Positions 45,601-55,892 of a stretch of 64,000 nucleotides of DNA are shown here, in pieces; position 1 is the stretch's first letter, and every line of letters begins with the position of its first letter. The stretch is taken from contig NZ_CP107575.1 in the NCBI RefSeq assembly GCF_025854375.1, positions 1,426,001 through 1,490,000 of the forward strand, written 5' to 3'. The stretch is from Glutamicibacter sp. JL.03c (GTDB lineage Bacteria; Actinomycetota; Actinomycetes; Actinomycetales; Micrococcaceae). The position numbers and the translations under genes are program-made. Under the pieces are notes generated by a model. That model searched no databases and had not been told where the DNA came from. It worked only from the letters and a program-made list of their open reading frames with translations.

Positions 45601-47151
45601 GTGACTTCTCAGCAGAAACCCTTTTACATCACCACTGCCATTTCCTACCCGAACGGCACCCCTCATATCGGCCACGCTTACGAAGTAGTGGCGACCGACG
45701 TCATGGCTCGCTTCAAGCGACTAGATGGGCACGACGTTTTCTTCATGACCGGCACCGATGAGCACGGTCAGAAGATGATGCAGACAGCTGAAAAGCTGGG
45801 AATCACTCCGGCTCAGCTGGCCCAGCGTAACTCCGACGCGTTCCAGGTGATGAATGATGAATTGGGCACTAGCTACGACCGGTTTATCCGTACCACTGAC
45901 GCAGACCACCACGCCGCGGCTCAGGAGCTGTGGCGCCGGATGGAGGCCAACGACGATATCTACCTGGATAAGTACGCCGGTTGGTATTCTGTACGCGACG
46001 AAGCCTTCTACACCGAAGAGCAAACCGAGGTCCGCGAGGACGGTATTCGATACGCCACCGAAACCGACACCGAAGTCACCTGGACTGAAGAAGAGTCCTA
46101 CTTCTTCCGCCTTTCCAAGTACCAGGACAAGCTTCTCGCGTACTACAACGAAAACCCAGAATTCGGTGCGCCTCGTTCACGTTTTAATGAGGTTGTTCGA
46201 TTTGTCGAGGGCGGGCTGACTGACCTTTCGATTTCCCGCACCACCTTTGACTGGGGTATCCCTGTACCGGGCAATGAAAAGCACGTGATGTACGTGTGGG
46301 TAGATGCATTGACTAATTACCTCACCGGCGTGGGTTTCCCTGATGTCGAGTCTGCATCATTCCAGAAGTACTGGCCGGCTGACGTTCACGTCATCGGCAA
46401 GGACATTTCACGGTTCCATGCCATCTACTGGCCTGCATTCCTGATGTCCGCCAAGCTTCCCTTGCCGAAGCGCGTGATGATCCATGGATTCCTTCACAAC
46501 AACGGTGTCAAGATGTCCAAGTCATTGGGCAACACCGTTTCGCCTGATGACTTCGTGAACCGCTACGGCCTGGACCAGGTCCGGTACTTCTTCCTGCGCG
46601 AAGTTCCTTTCGGAGCCGACGGCAGCTATAACCACGAGACCATCGTCGCCCGTATCAATGGGGACCTCGCCAACAACTTCGGCAACCTCGCTCAGCGCTC
46701 GTTGTCGATGGTCGCCAAGAACTGCGGCGGGGTAGTACCTACGCCTGGTGAGTTGCTTGAAGCCGACCAGCAGATTCTTGATGCTGCCGGGAAGCTTCTA
46801 GAAGCCAACCGGGACGCATACTCGCGTCAGGAATTCAGCAAAGCTCTGGAAGCCGTTTGGCACGTATTGGGTGATACCAATGCGTACTTCGCGGAACAAG
46901 AGCCTTGGAAGCTGAAGAAGACTGATCCTGAGCGCATGGCCACGGTGCTTTACGTGACAATCGAAATCGTTCGCAAGGTCGCACTGCTTCTGCAACCGGT
47001 TCTGCCTCAGGCCATGACCGCCATGCTGAATTCTTTGGCGGTTGGCGAAGGGTCGGCCCGTACCTTCGAATACTTTGACACTGCTTTGGTTCCAGGCACC
47101 GAGTTGCCAGCGCCATCCCCAGTGTTCCCTCGATACGAGGAAGAAAAGTAG
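45601..47151 (+). CDS. metG: Methionyl-tRNA synthetase
   Basis: Class I synthetase that charges tRNA-Met. The 516-residue protein has '[13 protein letters not shown]' (HIGH motif, residues ~13-25) and '[11 protein letters not shown]' (KMSKS, near 304-308), with the anticodon-binding helical domain ('[20 protein letters not shown]'). It lacks the C-terminal tRBD extension found in E. coli MetG and the four-Cys zinc knuckle is not seen, matching the short actinobacterial form. GTG 45601 starts immediately at the conserved N-terminus. Single gene with a long hairpin terminator. Confidence 0.97.
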   Translation: MTSQQKPFYITTAISYPNGTPHIGHAYEVVATDVMARFKRLDGHDVFFMTGTDEHGQKMMQTAEKLGITPAQLAQRNSDAFQVMNDELGTSYDRFIRTTDADHHAAAQELWRRMEANDDIYLDKYAGWYSVRDEAFYTEEQTEVREDGIRYATETDTEVTWTEEESYFFRLSKYQDKLLAYYNENPEFGAPRSRFNEVVRFVEGGLTDLSISRTTFDWGIPVPGNEKHVMYVWVDALTNYLTGVGFPDVESASFQKYWPADVHVIGKDISRFHAIYWPAFLMSAKLPLPKRVMIHGFLHNNGVKMSKSLGNTVSPDDFVNRYGLDQVRYFFLREVPFGADGSYNHETIVARINGDLANNFGNLAQRSLSMVAKNCGGVVPTPGELLEADQQILDAAGKLLEANRDAYSRQEFSKALEAVWHVLGDTNAYFAEQEPWKLKKTDPERMATVLYVTIEIVRKVALLLQPVLPQAMTAMLNSLAVGEGSARTFEYFDTALVPGTELPAPSPVFPRYEEEK

Positions 47152-47175
47152 CCGAAGCTACCTAGGTAAGCTAGT

Positions 47176-47217
47176 TGCCGGCCAGGCAGAGAATGTGCGT
47201 TCTCTGCCTGGCCGGCA
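47176..47217 (+). terminator. Terminator between metG and the convergent response-regulator gene
   Basis: TGCCGGCCAGGCAGAGAA (47176-47193) pairs perfectly over 18 bp with 47200-47217, loop TGTGCG, then TTTCG. It can serve both converging genes. Confidence 0.8.
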
Positions 47218-47250
47218 GCTTTCGTTTGAGCCGTTACAGATTCTCTGCGT

Positions 47251-47943
47251 CTACGGGCTGACAACGCCGGTCTGGTAAGCAATGACTACGGCTTGAACCC
47301 GATCCCGGGCGTCTAGCTTGGCCAATATGTGGCCAACATGCGTCTTGATCGTGGCTTCAGAGAGGAAGAGCTCCTCGGCGATTTCAGGATTGGATCGACC
47401 CAGCGCGATAAGGCCGAAGACCTCGCGTTCTCTTCGGGTTAATGAATCCACAAGAACAGACAGCTGCTCATTGCCCTGGGCGCTTTCCTTCTTCAGCAGT
47501 GGTGCCATATGATCCAGCAATCGGCGAGTGGTGGAAGGCGCGATCACAGCATCGCCACGATTCACCGTGCGAATCGATTCAAGCAACTCTTCGGGCGGTG
47601 CATCTTTCAAAAGGAATCCACTGGCGCCAGCCTGGATCGCGCTCAAAGCGTACTCATCCATGTCGAACGTCGTCAGCACAATGACCTTTGTGCCCTCGGC
47701 GGCGGTTTTAGACGGATCAAGCAAGCGTTCTGTTGCTTCGATGCCATCCATTTCCGGCATTCGCACATCCATGAGGATGACGTCAGCTTGATTCATCAGG
47801 GGAGTGGCGATAGCCTCTCGGCCATTGCTCGCTTCAACAATCACCTGCATGTCTTCTTGAGAGTTGATCAGCATGCGAAAGCCGCTGCGTACCAATAGTT
47901 GGTCATCCACCAAGGCGACCTTGATGGCGTTGTCGTTTTCCAT
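47251..47943 (-). CDS. NarL/LuxR-family response regulator
   Basis: A 230-residue DNA-binding response regulator. The receiver domain has the acidic pocket 'ALVDDQLLVRSGF', phospho-acceptor Asp59 in 'ILMDVRMPEMDG', Thr in 'VLTTFDMDEYAL' and Lys in 'GFLLKDAPPEEL'. The C-terminal LuxR-type HTH is 'LTRREREVFGLIALGRSNPE' to 'TIKTHVGHILAKLDARDRVQ'. It follows the histidine kinase by six bases and is certainly its partner. The stimulus is not identifiable; targets are unknown. Confidence 0.94.
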   Translation of the reverse strand: MENDNAIKVALVDDQLLVRSGFRMLINSQEDMQVIVEASNGREAIATPLMNQADVILMDVRMPEMDGIEATERLLDPSKTAAEGTKVIVLTTFDMDEYALSAIQAGASGFLLKDAPPEELLESIRTVNRGDAVIAPSTTRRLLDHMAPLLKKESAQGNEQLSVLVDSLTRREREVFGLIALGRSNPEIAEELFLSEATIKTHVGHILAKLDARDRVQAVVIAYQTGVVSP

Positions 47944-47949
47944 GTGTTG

Positions 47950-49182
47950 TCAGTCCTCGGAGTATGGAATGAATACGGCGACGGCGAATCCGCCGGAAGA
48001 TTGTGGGCCAGCGTTGCATGTTCCCTCGTACAAGGCTACGCGTTCCTTCATGCCGAGCAGCCCCTGGCCGGCGCCTTCTAGCTTGATAGCTCCTGCGCCG
48101 CGCCCATCGTCTTTGATCTGCAGCTCTAGGCCTCGGAACGTCCATTCGAGGATTACCCCGGCGACAGCGTTAGCACCGCCATGCTTGAGCACATTAGTCA
48201 GTGATTCTTGAACGCAACGGTACGCGGTGAGCTCAGCCCCAGCAGGCAGTTCTTTTCGTGGAGTACCGTGTGTGGTCAGTTGCACCGTCAGGCCTGAATT
48301 CTTGGCTAACTCCACGAGATCTGAGATGTCGGATAGGCCGGGCAAGGGCCGATTCTGAAGTTCTTCGTCTTTACGGAGGACGCCGAGGAGTCTGCGCATT
48401 TCCTTGAGTGAGGCGCGCCCGGTGTCGGACACTGTCTTGAGAGTATCAATGGCAATCTGTGGGTCATTGACCGCTGCATAGCGAGCACCATTCGCCTGCG
48501 TGATGATGACAGATAGCGAGTGGGCAACGATGTCGTGCATTTCCCTGGCAATATGATTGCGTTCATCAGACGCGGCCAGGGCTCTTTCCATGACGCGCTC
48601 TTTTTCAAGCCGTTCGGCATGATCCTTTAGTGATTTCATGGCCAAGCGTCGAGTGCGCGCAAGGTCGCCAAAGGTCCACGAGACGGTGACAACGAGAGCA
48701 AGACCCACAAAAGATACCAACATGTTCAGAGTCATCGACGGCGTGGGGTCAGAAACGTCGCGGAAGGGGTTGAACATGCTGAATGTGGCCAAGACGGCAC
48801 CGGTCAGGCCAAGGGCAAGGGCGGTGAAGGACTGCCAGCGCTTTCCGTACACTGCCATCGTGTAAACCATGATGGGTACCGAGAATTGCGATGGCAGCAC
48901 GAGGCTGTCAAAGCCGAGCTGCAGGATGTGGCCGAATGCGACGACAAGTGTCGCTGCCCAGGGGTATCGCCTTCTTACCATCAAGGGGACGGTTTGCAAC
49001 AGGGCGATGGCGAAGATTGAAAGCACCGCAGAGACTGACATCGCGCCCGCGAAACCGAGTGTTCCGGGCACGCAGAATAGGGTGTAGATCAGACCCGTGA
49101 TGAAGTCTATTCGTCGTGGATTCGCTCGGATCCAACCGTCAATTCGACGGTGGGGATTGGCAAAAATCAATTCTTCCTTCAA
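47950..49182 (-). CDS. Sensor histidine kinase (HisKA_3 type)
   Basis: A 410-residue membrane kinase, partner of the adjacent NarL-type regulator. Residues ~25-170 contain about five membrane helices ('FITGLIYTLFCVPGTLGFAG', 'VLSIFAIALLQTVPLMV', 'AATLVVAFGHILQLGFDSL', 'ALALGLTGAVLATFSMF', 'MLVSFVGLALVVTVSWTFG') with little extracytoplasmic sequence, suggesting it senses the membrane itself or an integral partner. The dimerisation/phosphoacceptor helix is 'ERNHIAREMHDIVAHSLSVI' with His216, and the ATP-binding part has 'QESLTNVLKHGGAN' and 'QIKDDGRGAG'. This arrangement is the DesK/LiaS-like class common in actinobacteria. Confidence 0.93.
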   Translation of the reverse strand: MKEELIFANPHRRIDGWIRANPRRIDFITGLIYTLFCVPGTLGFAGAMSVSAVLSIFAIALLQTVPLMVRRRYPWAATLVVAFGHILQLGFDSLVLPSQFSVPIMVYTMAVYGKRWQSFTALALGLTGAVLATFSMFNPFRDVSDPTPSMTLNMLVSFVGLALVVTVSWTFGDLARTRRLAMKSLKDHAERLEKERVMERALAASDERNHIAREMHDIVAHSLSVIITQANGARYAAVNDPQIAIDTLKTVSDTGRASLKEMRRLLGVLRKDEELQNRPLPGLSDISDLVELAKNSGLTVQLTTHGTPRKELPAGAELTAYRCVQESLTNVLKHGGANAVAGVILEWTFRGLELQIKDDGRGAGAIKLEGAGQGLLGMKERVALYEGTCNAGPQSSGGFAVAVFIPYSED

Positions 49183-49364
49183 TTCCGTGGAGCTTGCTGC
49201 GGACTATTGGTGTACTGGTTGCTACGTCCGGAGTATCCAGAATATCGACCTCGTCTAGTCCTGTTCCTCATGCCTAGGTTTGAATTCTGAAACGCGCAGG
49301 AACATTCTTCTCAAAATATGAGATGAACTCTCACATGTTGGACTTGGGTGGCTAGAGTTAAAGC

Positions 49365-50423
49365 ATGGCAAAAGAAATTGATATTGCGGTCATTCCGGGC
49401 GACGGTATTGGCCCAGAAGTTGTAGCTGAAGCGGTCAAGGTTCTGAAATTCGTCACCAACGGTGGCAAGCAAGACGTCAAGCTCACTAACTACAAACTGG
49501 GTGCAGAACACTGGTTGGAAACCGGCGAGACTCTTCCGGATGAAACCCTTGCCTCGATCAAGCAGCACGATGCGATTCTCTTCGGCGCCGTAGGTGCGGC
49601 ACCGGGCGACACCCGCATTCCATCGGGGATCATCGAGCGTGAAATGCTCCTGAAGCTCCGTTTCTCGCTGGACCACTATGTGAACCTGCGTCCATCCAAG
49701 CTCTACCCAGGTATCGAAAGCCCGCTGGCCAACCCGGGAACAATCGACTTCATCGTGGTGCGCGAAGGTACTGAAGGCCCATATGTAGGCAATGGCGGTT
49801 CAGTCCGTACCGGCACCTCGCATGAAATTGCCACCGAGGTATCGGTCAACACGGCCTATGGCGTCGAGCGTGTTGTCCGTGATGCATTCCGTCGCGCCTC
49901 AGAGCGTGAACGCAAGCATGTCACGCTGGTGCACAAGCACAATGTCCTGGTGCACGCCGGTCACTTGTGGAAGCGCACGGTAGAGGCAGTAGCAGTGGAA
50001 TTCCCTGAAGTCACTCACGACTACCTCCATGTCGACGCCGCGACTATTTTCCTGACAACTGATCCATCGCGCTTCGATGTGATCGTCACGGACAATCTCT
50101 TCGGAGATATCTTGACCGACCAGGCTGGCGCAATCACCGGCGGCATCGGCTTGGCAGCTAGCGGCAACATCAACATGGATCGCACGTACCCATCGATGTT
50201 TGAGCCCGTTCACGGTTCAGCGCCAGACATCGCTGGGCAGCAGAAAGCGGATCCAACTGCCGCTATTCTTTCGGTGGCCTTGATGCTTGATCATCTCGGA
50301 TTGTCAGAAGAAGCACGCTCGGTTGAGCAAGCTGTTGAAAAAGAGATCACTTCGCGTCAAGAATTGACCGATAATCGCACCACGAGTGAAATCGGCGATG
50401 CAATTGTCGCGTTACTGGCATAA
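49365..50423 (+). CDS. leuB: 3-isopropylmalate dehydrogenase
   Basis: Third step of leucine synthesis: NAD-dependent oxidative decarboxylation of 3-isopropylmalate. The 352-residue protein has '[20 protein letters not shown]', the substrate-binding Arg segment '[20 protein letters not shown]', '[15 protein letters not shown]', and the metal-binding '[20 protein letters not shown]' with '[19 protein letters not shown]'. The Mg-binding aspartates sit in '[11 protein letters not shown]'. ATG 49365 is directly at the conserved N-terminus. It is followed after 114 bases by ilvE, so leucine and transamination genes are neighbours. Confidence 0.96.
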   Translation: MAKEIDIAVIPGDGIGPEVVAEAVKVLKFVTNGGKQDVKLTNYKLGAEHWLETGETLPDETLASIKQHDAILFGAVGAAPGDTRIPSGIIEREMLLKLRFSLDHYVNLRPSKLYPGIESPLANPGTIDFIVVREGTEGPYVGNGGSVRTGTSHEIATEVSVNTAYGVERVVRDAFRRASERERKHVTLVHKHNVLVHAGHLWKRTVEAVAVEFPEVTHDYLHVDAATIFLTTDPSRFDVIVTDNLFGDILTDQAGAITGGIGLAASGNINMDRTYPSMFEPVHGSAPDIAGQQKADPTAAILSVALMLDHLGLSEEARSVEQAVEKEITSRQELTDNRTTSEIGDAIVALLA

Positions 50424-50537
50424 GCTGAAACTGACGTTTCCGATTACCGGTTAATCGGCAGCATTTCCACGAACGGGTGTTCCGCTTTGGCGTGGAGCAT
50501 CCGTTCTTTGTTTATTGAGCTAGGAAGTCCAAGGTAG

Positions 50538-51632
50538 ATGGAATTCACCGAAAATCTTTCAACGAGTCGCAAGAGCGCCCAAGAGCGTGCCAGCGTTCTG
50601 GCTAACCCTGGTTTCGGGGACTTCTTCACTGACCACACCACTGTCGTTGACTGGACCGCCAACAAAGGCGGCCAGGGTGGCGAATGGCATGACGCCCGTA
50701 TTGAGCCTTATGGGCCAATCGCCATGGATCCAGCTGCTTCGGTGCTGCACTACGGCCAGGAAATTTTTGAAGGCTTGAAGGCATACCGTCACGCTGACGG
50801 TTCCGTGTGGACGTTCCGCCCACGCGCCAACGCTGCTCGCTTAAACAAGTCTGCCCAGCGTCTTGCGCTGCCACAGCTGGATGAGGAAGTCTTTGTTGAG
50901 TCTCTGAAAAAGCTCGTGGCCACTGACATTGATTGGGTGCCAACCGGAGACGGCGAAGCCCTGTACTTGCGTCCATTCATGATTGCTACCGAAGCCTTCC
51001 TCGGTGTGCGAGCCGCTCGCGAAGTTTCCTACCGCGTCATCGCTTCTCCAGCAGGCAACTACTTCGGTGGCGAGCTCAAGCCCGTAGCTATTTGGGTATC
51101 GAAGAATTATGCCCGTGCGGGACGTGGTGGCACTGGTTCAGCCAAGTGCGGAGGCAACTATGCCGCATCGTTGGTGGCGCAGCTGGAGGCCGAAGAAAAC
51201 GGCTGCAAGCAGGTTCTGTTCCTGGATTCCTTCAACGACAACGCAGTTGAAGAACTAGGCGGCATGAATGTTTTCTTTGTCACCAAGGACAACAAGTTGG
51301 TTACCCCTGCATTGACTGGCACCATCCTTGAAGGCGTTACCCGTTCATCCGTTATTCAGCTTGCCAAGGACCGTGGCATCGAAGTTGAAGAACGCAAGAT
51401 CACCCTGGACGAATGGCGTGATGGTATTGCGTCCGGCGATATCACCGAAGTCTTCGCCTGCGGTACCGCGGCAGTGATCACCCCCATCGGTGTTTTGAAG
51501 AACGGCGACGAGCTCATTGGTGCCGAAAATGCACCGGCTGGTGAAGTGACCATGTCCATTCGCGAGGAACTGCTGGGCATCCAGCTGGGAACTGTTGAAG
51601 ATCGACACGGCTGGCTTGAGCGTTTGGCATAG
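50538..51632 (+). CDS. ilvE: Branched-chain amino acid aminotransferase
   Basis: PLP enzyme for the last step of Leu/Ile/Val synthesis, using glutamate. The 364-residue protein has 'SVLHYGQEIFEGLKAYRHAD', the substrate/phosphate contacts 'LYLRPFMIATEAFLGVRAA', and the PLP-lysine in 'TGSAKCGGNYAAS', then 'CKQVLFLDSFNDNAVEELGG' and 'TGTILEGVTRSSVIQLAKDRG', all fold-type IV BCAT signatures. ATG 50538 is the first codon of the conserved start, with AGGAAG upstream. A terminator follows it. Confidence 0.96.
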   Translation: MEFTENLSTSRKSAQERASVLANPGFGDFFTDHTTVVDWTANKGGQGGEWHDARIEPYGPIAMDPAASVLHYGQEIFEGLKAYRHADGSVWTFRPRANAARLNKSAQRLALPQLDEEVFVESLKKLVATDIDWVPTGDGEALYLRPFMIATEAFLGVRAAREVSYRVIASPAGNYFGGELKPVAIWVSKNYARAGRGGTGSAKCGGNYAASLVAQLEAEENGCKQVLFLDSFNDNAVEELGGMNVFFVTKDNKLVTPALTGTILEGVTRSSVIQLAKDRGIEVEERKITLDEWRDGIASGDITEVFACGTAAVITPIGVLKNGDELIGAENAPAGEVTMSIREELLGIQLGTVEDRHGWLERLA

Positions 51633-51651
51633 ACGCTAAAGTAAGCGACTA

Positions 51652-51690
51652 CGATGGTCTCGGGGCTTAAGCCCTGGGGCCATCGTTTTT
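51652..51690 (+). terminator. Terminator after ilvE
   Basis: CGATGG (51652-51657) pairs with CCATCG (51680-51685), with GGGGCTT/AAGCCCT-type pairing inside, followed by TTTTT (51686-51690). Confidence 0.8.
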
Positions 51691-51707
51691 ATGTGAAAAG
51701 GAATGAA

Positions 51708-52796
51708 ATGCACGTACTGGTAACTGGCGGTGCAGGCTACATAGGCTCGCACGCTGTGCTCCTATTGCTCGAAGCTGGCCACAAGGTTTCTGTCTTCGAT
51801 AATCTCAGCAATTCTTCACCTGAATCATTACGCCGAGTTCGAGAAATGTCTGGTGCAGCTCCGGAGCTATTCATTGGCGATTTGCTTGACAGCGACCGGT
51901 TGGATTCAGTTTTGAGCCAGACCCAGCCTGACGCTGTAATTCATTTCGGCGGGTTGAAGGCTGTTGGCGAATCAGTACAGAAGCCGATTTCCTATTACCA
52001 GAACAATGTTGTTGGTACCTTGAACCTGGTATCCGCGATGGAAAAGGCCGGCGTGAAGCGTTTGGTCTTCAGTTCTTCCGCAACCGTCTACGCCGAGTCC
52101 ACCGAATTGCCGCTGGTTGAAGGCGCCCAGCGCGATGCCTCAAACCCCTATGGCCGCACCAAGTTGCACAACGAGCAGATCCTTGAAGACCTTGCAGTCT
52201 CCGACTCCTCGTGGTCCATCGCCACCTTGCGCTACTTCAACCCGGTCGGCGCCCATCCATCGGGCAATATCGGCGAGGATCCGCAAGGCATTCCGAACAA
52301 CCTCATGCCTTTTATTGCTCAGGTCGCCGTTGGGCGCCGAAGTGAAGTCCAGGTCTTCGGCAATGATTACCCAACCTATGACGGTACGGGTGTACGCGAC
52401 TACATTCACGTCATGGATCTAGCCCAGGGGCACCTGGACGCATTGGACTTCCTGAATAGCCACAATGGGCAGTACGTGTGGAACCTCGGAACTGGAAGCG
52501 GCACCAGCGTCCTTGACGTCATCGGCGCATTTTCACGAGCCTGCGGCCGTCAGTTGCCATACAAATTGGTAGACCGCCGCCCAGGCGACATTGCCGAGTA
52601 TTACGGTGATCCAACCACAGCTCGTCTGGAGCTCGGTTGGAAGGCCGAACGCGGCGTTGAGGAAATGGCCCGAGATATGTGGGAATGGCAGTCCAAAAAC
52701 CCTGCCGGATACCCGGATTATGATCTTGACGGAATTTCTGAAGAAGAAATTAACGAATTCATTCGCGGGGCCCGCGCATCAATCGTCAAAGAATAG
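51708..52796 (+). CDS. galE: UDP-glucose 4-epimerase
   Basis: Interconverts UDP-glucose and UDP-galactose; it supplies UDP-galactopyranose, the substrate of Glf in this window. The 362-residue extended SDR has 'VLVTGGAGYIGSHAVLLLL' for NAD, 'HFGGLKAVGESVQKP', and the catalytic Ser/Tyr/Lys in 'VFSSSATVYAE' and 'NPYGRTKLHNEQIL' (YxxxK). 'ALRYFNPVGAHPSGNIGEDP'-type sequence, here 'LRYFNPVGAHPSGNIGED', marks GalE proper. ATG 51708 has AAGGA six bases ahead. The galE C-terminus is slightly longer than E. coli GalE (338). Confidence 0.95.
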   Translation: MHVLVTGGAGYIGSHAVLLLLEAGHKVSVFDNLSNSSPESLRRVREMSGAAPELFIGDLLDSDRLDSVLSQTQPDAVIHFGGLKAVGESVQKPISYYQNNVVGTLNLVSAMEKAGVKRLVFSSSATVYAESTELPLVEGAQRDASNPYGRTKLHNEQILEDLAVSDSSWSIATLRYFNPVGAHPSGNIGEDPQGIPNNLMPFIAQVAVGRRSEVQVFGNDYPTYDGTGVRDYIHVMDLAQGHLDALDFLNSHNGQYVWNLGTGSGTSVLDVIGAFSRACGRQLPYKLVDRRPGDIAEYYGDPTTARLELGWKAERGVEEMARDMWEWQSKNPAGYPDYDLDGISEEEINEFIRGARASIVKE

Positions 52797-52816
52797 TAGA
52801 CAAGAGAAATAATCAA

Positions 52817-53581
52817 ATGAAAATTGCAAGATTTGTAGTAGACGGTGACCCTCTTTATGGAGTCGTTGATGGAAACGACATCCATGTCCTAGCAGGTGAC
52901 CCTTTCTTCCAGGGGATCAAGACCACCGGTGCAACCCACAGTCTTGACGATGTTCGACTGGTGGCTCCAATCATCCCGCGCTCCAAGGTGGTCGGTTTCG
53001 GACGCACTTACCGCGAGCATGCCAAGGAACTCGGCAACGAAGTCCCGCAGGAACCACTGATATTCCTGAAGCCAAATACTTCTGTGGTTGGCCACGGGGA
53101 TCCTGTCACCTTGCCGGCGTTTTCAGATGAGGTTTCCTTCGAAGGGGAGCTCGCTGTAGTTATCGGACGTATTTGCAAGGACGTACCAGCTGACAAAGCC
53201 CAGGACGTGATTTTCGGTTACACCGTTGCCAATGACCTGACGGCGCGCGACGCGCAGCGTAAGGACCCTCAGTGGGCCCGTGCCAAGGGATTTGATGGTT
53301 CTTGCCCATTGGGCCCGTGGATTGAAACAGAACTATCTGATCCGGATGATGTCAGCATTGTCACCCGAGTCAACGGCGAAATCCGGCAAGACGGATCAAC
53401 CAACGAAATGATCTGGCCCGTTAATGAACTTGTTGCCCAAGCTTCCGAGGCATTTACTCTTTTGCCAGGAGATGTCATTATGACCGGGACTCCTGCAGGC
53501 GTGGGATTAGTTAATGCCGGCGATGTTGTCGAAATTGATGTTGAAGGTATCGGTTCATTACGAAGTGTATTCCGACGCTGA
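52817..53581 (+). CDS. Fumarylacetoacetate hydrolase (FAH) family protein
   Basis: A 254-residue FAH-fold hydrolase or decarboxylase. The conserved C-terminal domain is present: 'VVGFGRTYREHAKELGNEV', 'PLIFLKPNTSVVGHGDPV', the metal-binding acids 'SFEGELAVVIGR' (ExE) and 'FGYTVANDLTARDAQ', then 'KGFDGSCPLGPWI' and 'LLPGDVIMTGTPAGVGLVNA'. Members act on fumarylpyruvate, acylpyruvate or oxaloacetate, and the exact substrate here is unknown. It follows galE after 20 bases, so may be cotranscribed with it, though no pathway link is evident. In related actinobacteria an FAH gene commonly precedes gltX. Confidence 0.9.
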   Translation: MKIARFVVDGDPLYGVVDGNDIHVLAGDPFFQGIKTTGATHSLDDVRLVAPIIPRSKVVGFGRTYREHAKELGNEVPQEPLIFLKPNTSVVGHGDPVTLPAFSDEVSFEGELAVVIGRICKDVPADKAQDVIFGYTVANDLTARDAQRKDPQWARAKGFDGSCPLGPWIETELSDPDDVSIVTRVNGEIRQDGSTNEMIWPVNELVAQASEAFTLLPGDVIMTGTPAGVGLVNAGDVVEIDVEGIGSLRSVFRR

Positions 53582-53650
53582 GTTAGTTTATCTATCCTTT
53601 ATCCGGATACAATAATAACTACCACCAACTTGCCATCATCATTTTGGTGG

Positions 53651-53700
53651 AACCGCACTGGCTCTCGATCATTAATGTGATCGGGAGCCTTGCGGTTTAA
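53651..53700 (+). terminator. Terminator before gltX
   Basis: CCGCA (from 53653) with inner GGCTCTCGATCA pairs against TGATCGGGAGCC and TGCGG, one mismatch in the inner stem, ending in a TTT (53696-53698). It closes the FAH gene transcript. Confidence 0.75.
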
Positions 53701-53739
53701 ATGCAACTTTCGGTTCGGAAGGCATAGAATGAAGACATC

Positions 53740-55245
53740 ATGACTGATCTATCGCTGATTCCTGTAGTAACCGAAGACACCCCGGTACGCGTCCGCTTTT
53801 GCCCATCACCCACTGGTACGCCACACGTTGGCCTGATTCGCACGGCCCTGTTCAACTGGGCCTATGCTCGTCACACCGGTGGCAGGATGATTTTCCGCAT
53901 CGAAGACACCGATGCCAAGCGTGACTCGGAAGAAAGCTACAACCAAGTACTCGATGCCTTGGGCTGGTTGGGTATCGACTGGGATGAAGGCGTAAACGTC
54001 GGGGGACCGCACGAGCCATACCGCCAGTCTCAGCGAGGCGAGATCTACCAAGACGTCATTGCCAAGCTGCGCGCGGCCGGTCACGTTTACGAGTCCTACT
54101 CGACTCCAGAAGAGATCGAGGCGCGCCACAAGGCAGCTGGCCGAGACCCAAAGCTTGGGTACGACAACTTCGACCGCGAACTCACTGATGAGCAGAAAGC
54201 CGCTTTCAAGGCTGAAGGGCGTGAACCTGTTCTCCGTGTACGCATGCCAGATCACGATGTCACCTTCGACGACTTGGTCCGCGGAGAAATCACGTTCAAG
54301 GCCGGCAGTGTTCCGGACTTCGTAGTCGTTCGCGCCAATGGACAGCCGCTGTACACCTTGGTCAACCCCGTTGACGATGCATTGATGGGTATCACCCACG
54401 TGCTTCGTGGCGAAGACCTGCTGTCCTCAACTCCTCGCCAGGTGGTGCTGTACGCGCTGCTTCACGATATTGGTGTTGCTCAGTACATGCCTCGTTTTGG
54501 CCACCTCCCATACGTCATGGGCCAGGGCAACAAGAAGCTGTCCAAGCGTGATCCAGAATCAAGCTTGTTCTTGCACCGCGACAACGGGTTTATCCCGGAG
54601 GGCTTGCTGAACTACTTGGCACTGCTCGGATGGTCGCTCAGCGCAGACGAGGACATCTTCTCCCGCGAACAGCTCGTTGAGGCATTCGACGTAACTGATG
54701 TCCTTTCGAACCCGGCTCGATTCGACGTCAAGAAGGCAGAAGCAATCAACGGCACGCACGTGCGCATGCTTGAGCCGCAGGACTTCCGCGACCGACTGGT
54801 TCCTTACCTTCAAGCTGCAGAACTGGTCGGCTCGGAGCTGACTGCACGTGAGAATGAAATCCTTGATCAGGCAGCTCCATTGGTCCAGGAACGCATCGCG
54901 CTCCTAGGCGAAGCCACTGACATGCTTGAATTCCTTTTCAAGTCTGACGATGAAATCGTCATTGCCGACAACGCGCTCAAGGGAATGCCTGCCAACCTTG
55001 TCGAGGTTGTAGAGGCTTCGATTGAAACACTGGAAGCTCTGTCAGATTGGAACGCGGAAACTATCCAGGGTGCACTTCGTGCCAAACTGGTAGACGAGTT
55101 GGAACTCAAGCCACGACAGGCCTTCGGCCCTGCGCGCGTAGCTATCTCCGGCAAACGAGTTTCGCCACCGCTCTTCGAGTCCATGGAAATCCTGGGACGC
55201 GATTCGAGCCTTAACCGTCTACGCGCATTTGGAGCGTCTCGGTAA
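53740..55245 (+). CDS. gltX: Glutamyl-tRNA synthetase
   Basis: Class I synthetase charging tRNA-Glu (and, with Gat enzymes, probably tRNA-Gln). The 501-residue protein shows '[20 protein letters not shown]' (HIGH variant HVGL), '[20 protein letters not shown]' and '[18 protein letters not shown]' (KMSKS variant, near 266-270), with the anticodon-binding domain at the C-terminus. It is a single gene; the tRNA-Gln and tRNA-Glu genes follow it 363 bases downstream. ATG 53740 with GAAG upstream is the natural start. Confidence 0.97.
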   Translation: MTDLSLIPVVTEDTPVRVRFCPSPTGTPHVGLIRTALFNWAYARHTGGRMIFRIEDTDAKRDSEESYNQVLDALGWLGIDWDEGVNVGGPHEPYRQSQRGEIYQDVIAKLRAAGHVYESYSTPEEIEARHKAAGRDPKLGYDNFDRELTDEQKAAFKAEGREPVLRVRMPDHDVTFDDLVRGEITFKAGSVPDFVVVRANGQPLYTLVNPVDDALMGITHVLRGEDLLSSTPRQVVLYALLHDIGVAQYMPRFGHLPYVMGQGNKKLSKRDPESSLFLHRDNGFIPEGLLNYLALLGWSLSADEDIFSREQLVEAFDVTDVLSNPARFDVKKAEAINGTHVRMLEPQDFRDRLVPYLQAAELVGSELTARENEILDQAAPLVQERIALLGEATDMLEFLFKSDDEIVIADNALKGMPANLVEVVEASIETLEALSDWNAETIQGALRAKLVDELELKPRQAFGPARVAISGKRVSPPLFESMEILGRDSSLNRLRAFGASR

Positions 55246-55608
55246 GTTGCTGCGCTTGCGACAACTGATTCGTGAAAGCCTCGGGGGCCATCAATTTTAA
55301 AAGTTGCTGGCTCTCGAGGCTTTTCGATGTCCGGGGTGAGGCAAGCGCCACGCTGGATGGTGGATTTGGGAGAAGTGCATCGGCACCTGTAGGTGGAGTG
55401 GGTTAATTCACATGTCCATTGTGGAAGGGTGAGTGTTCCCAGCCGAAGCAGCAACCGATTTACCGGCTAGAATCCGCGGATGTTTACGAAAGCCGAGGGA
55501 AGGCTCTTCGATTTGTGTAGATGATTGCCTGCCGGTATAGTTGTATCTCGTGCTACGGAAGTGGCCTGGAATAATGCTTGACAGAATTCCTAAACTCCCA
55601 AGTCACAA
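55246..55608. other. Intergenic region between gltX and tRNA-Gln
   Basis: No gene is supported. It contains the gltX terminator at 55275-55324 and, near its end, a TTGACA at 55578-55583 that could be the -35 box for the tRNA transcript, although no -10 box lies at standard spacing. Confidence 0.4.
55275..55324 (+). terminator. Terminator after gltX
   Basis: AAAGCCTCG (55275-55283) pairs with CGAGGCTTT (55315-55323), followed by TTCG. The 31-base loop is longer than usual but partly self-paired (GGCCA/TGGCT). Confidence 0.7.
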
Positions 55609-55680
55609 TGGGATATGGTGTAATTGGCAACACAACGGTTTCTGGTTCCGTCATTCTAGGTTCGAGTCCTGGTATCCCAG
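55609..55680 (+). tRNA. tRNA-Gln (CTG)
   Basis: Acceptor TGGGATA/TATCCCA with discriminator G55680, D-arm, anticodon loop TTCTGGT (CTG) on stem ACGGT/TCCGT, and T-arm CTAGG-TTCGAGT-CCTGG. The innermost anticodon-stem pair is T-T, a mismatch. CCA is not encoded. Confidence 0.93.
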
Positions 55681-55727
55681 CGCTTCACCGGATTTTTTCC
55701 GGTGAGTCAAGGTGAAACTTGACGTAC

Positions 55728-55800
55728 GGCCCCATCGTATAGCGGCCTAGTACTCCGCCCTCTCACGGCGGCAACACGGGTTCGAATCCCGTTGGGGTCA
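55728..55800 (+). tRNA. tRNA-Glu (CTC)
   Basis: Acceptor GGCCCCA/TGGGGTC, anticodon stem CCGCC/GGCGG around CTCTCAC (anticodon CTC), T-arm CGGGT-TCGAATC-CCGTT, discriminator A55800. A small hairpin CACCGG/CCGGTG (55686-55704) separates it from tRNA-Gln. Confidence 0.96.
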
Positions 55801-55807
55801 CAACATG

Positions 55808-55840
55808 AAAAGCCACGGAGAGATCCGTGGTTTTTCTTTT
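55808..55840 (+). terminator. Terminator after tRNA-Glu
   Basis: CCACGGA (55813-55819) pairs with TCCGTGG (55824-55830), with AAAG ahead and TTTTTCTTTT after it, a clean intrinsic terminator. Confidence 0.88.
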
Positions 55841-55892
55841 ACGCAGAAAACGTGCTTCCATCTCTCAGCAAACACCACCGCCATAAGGCAAG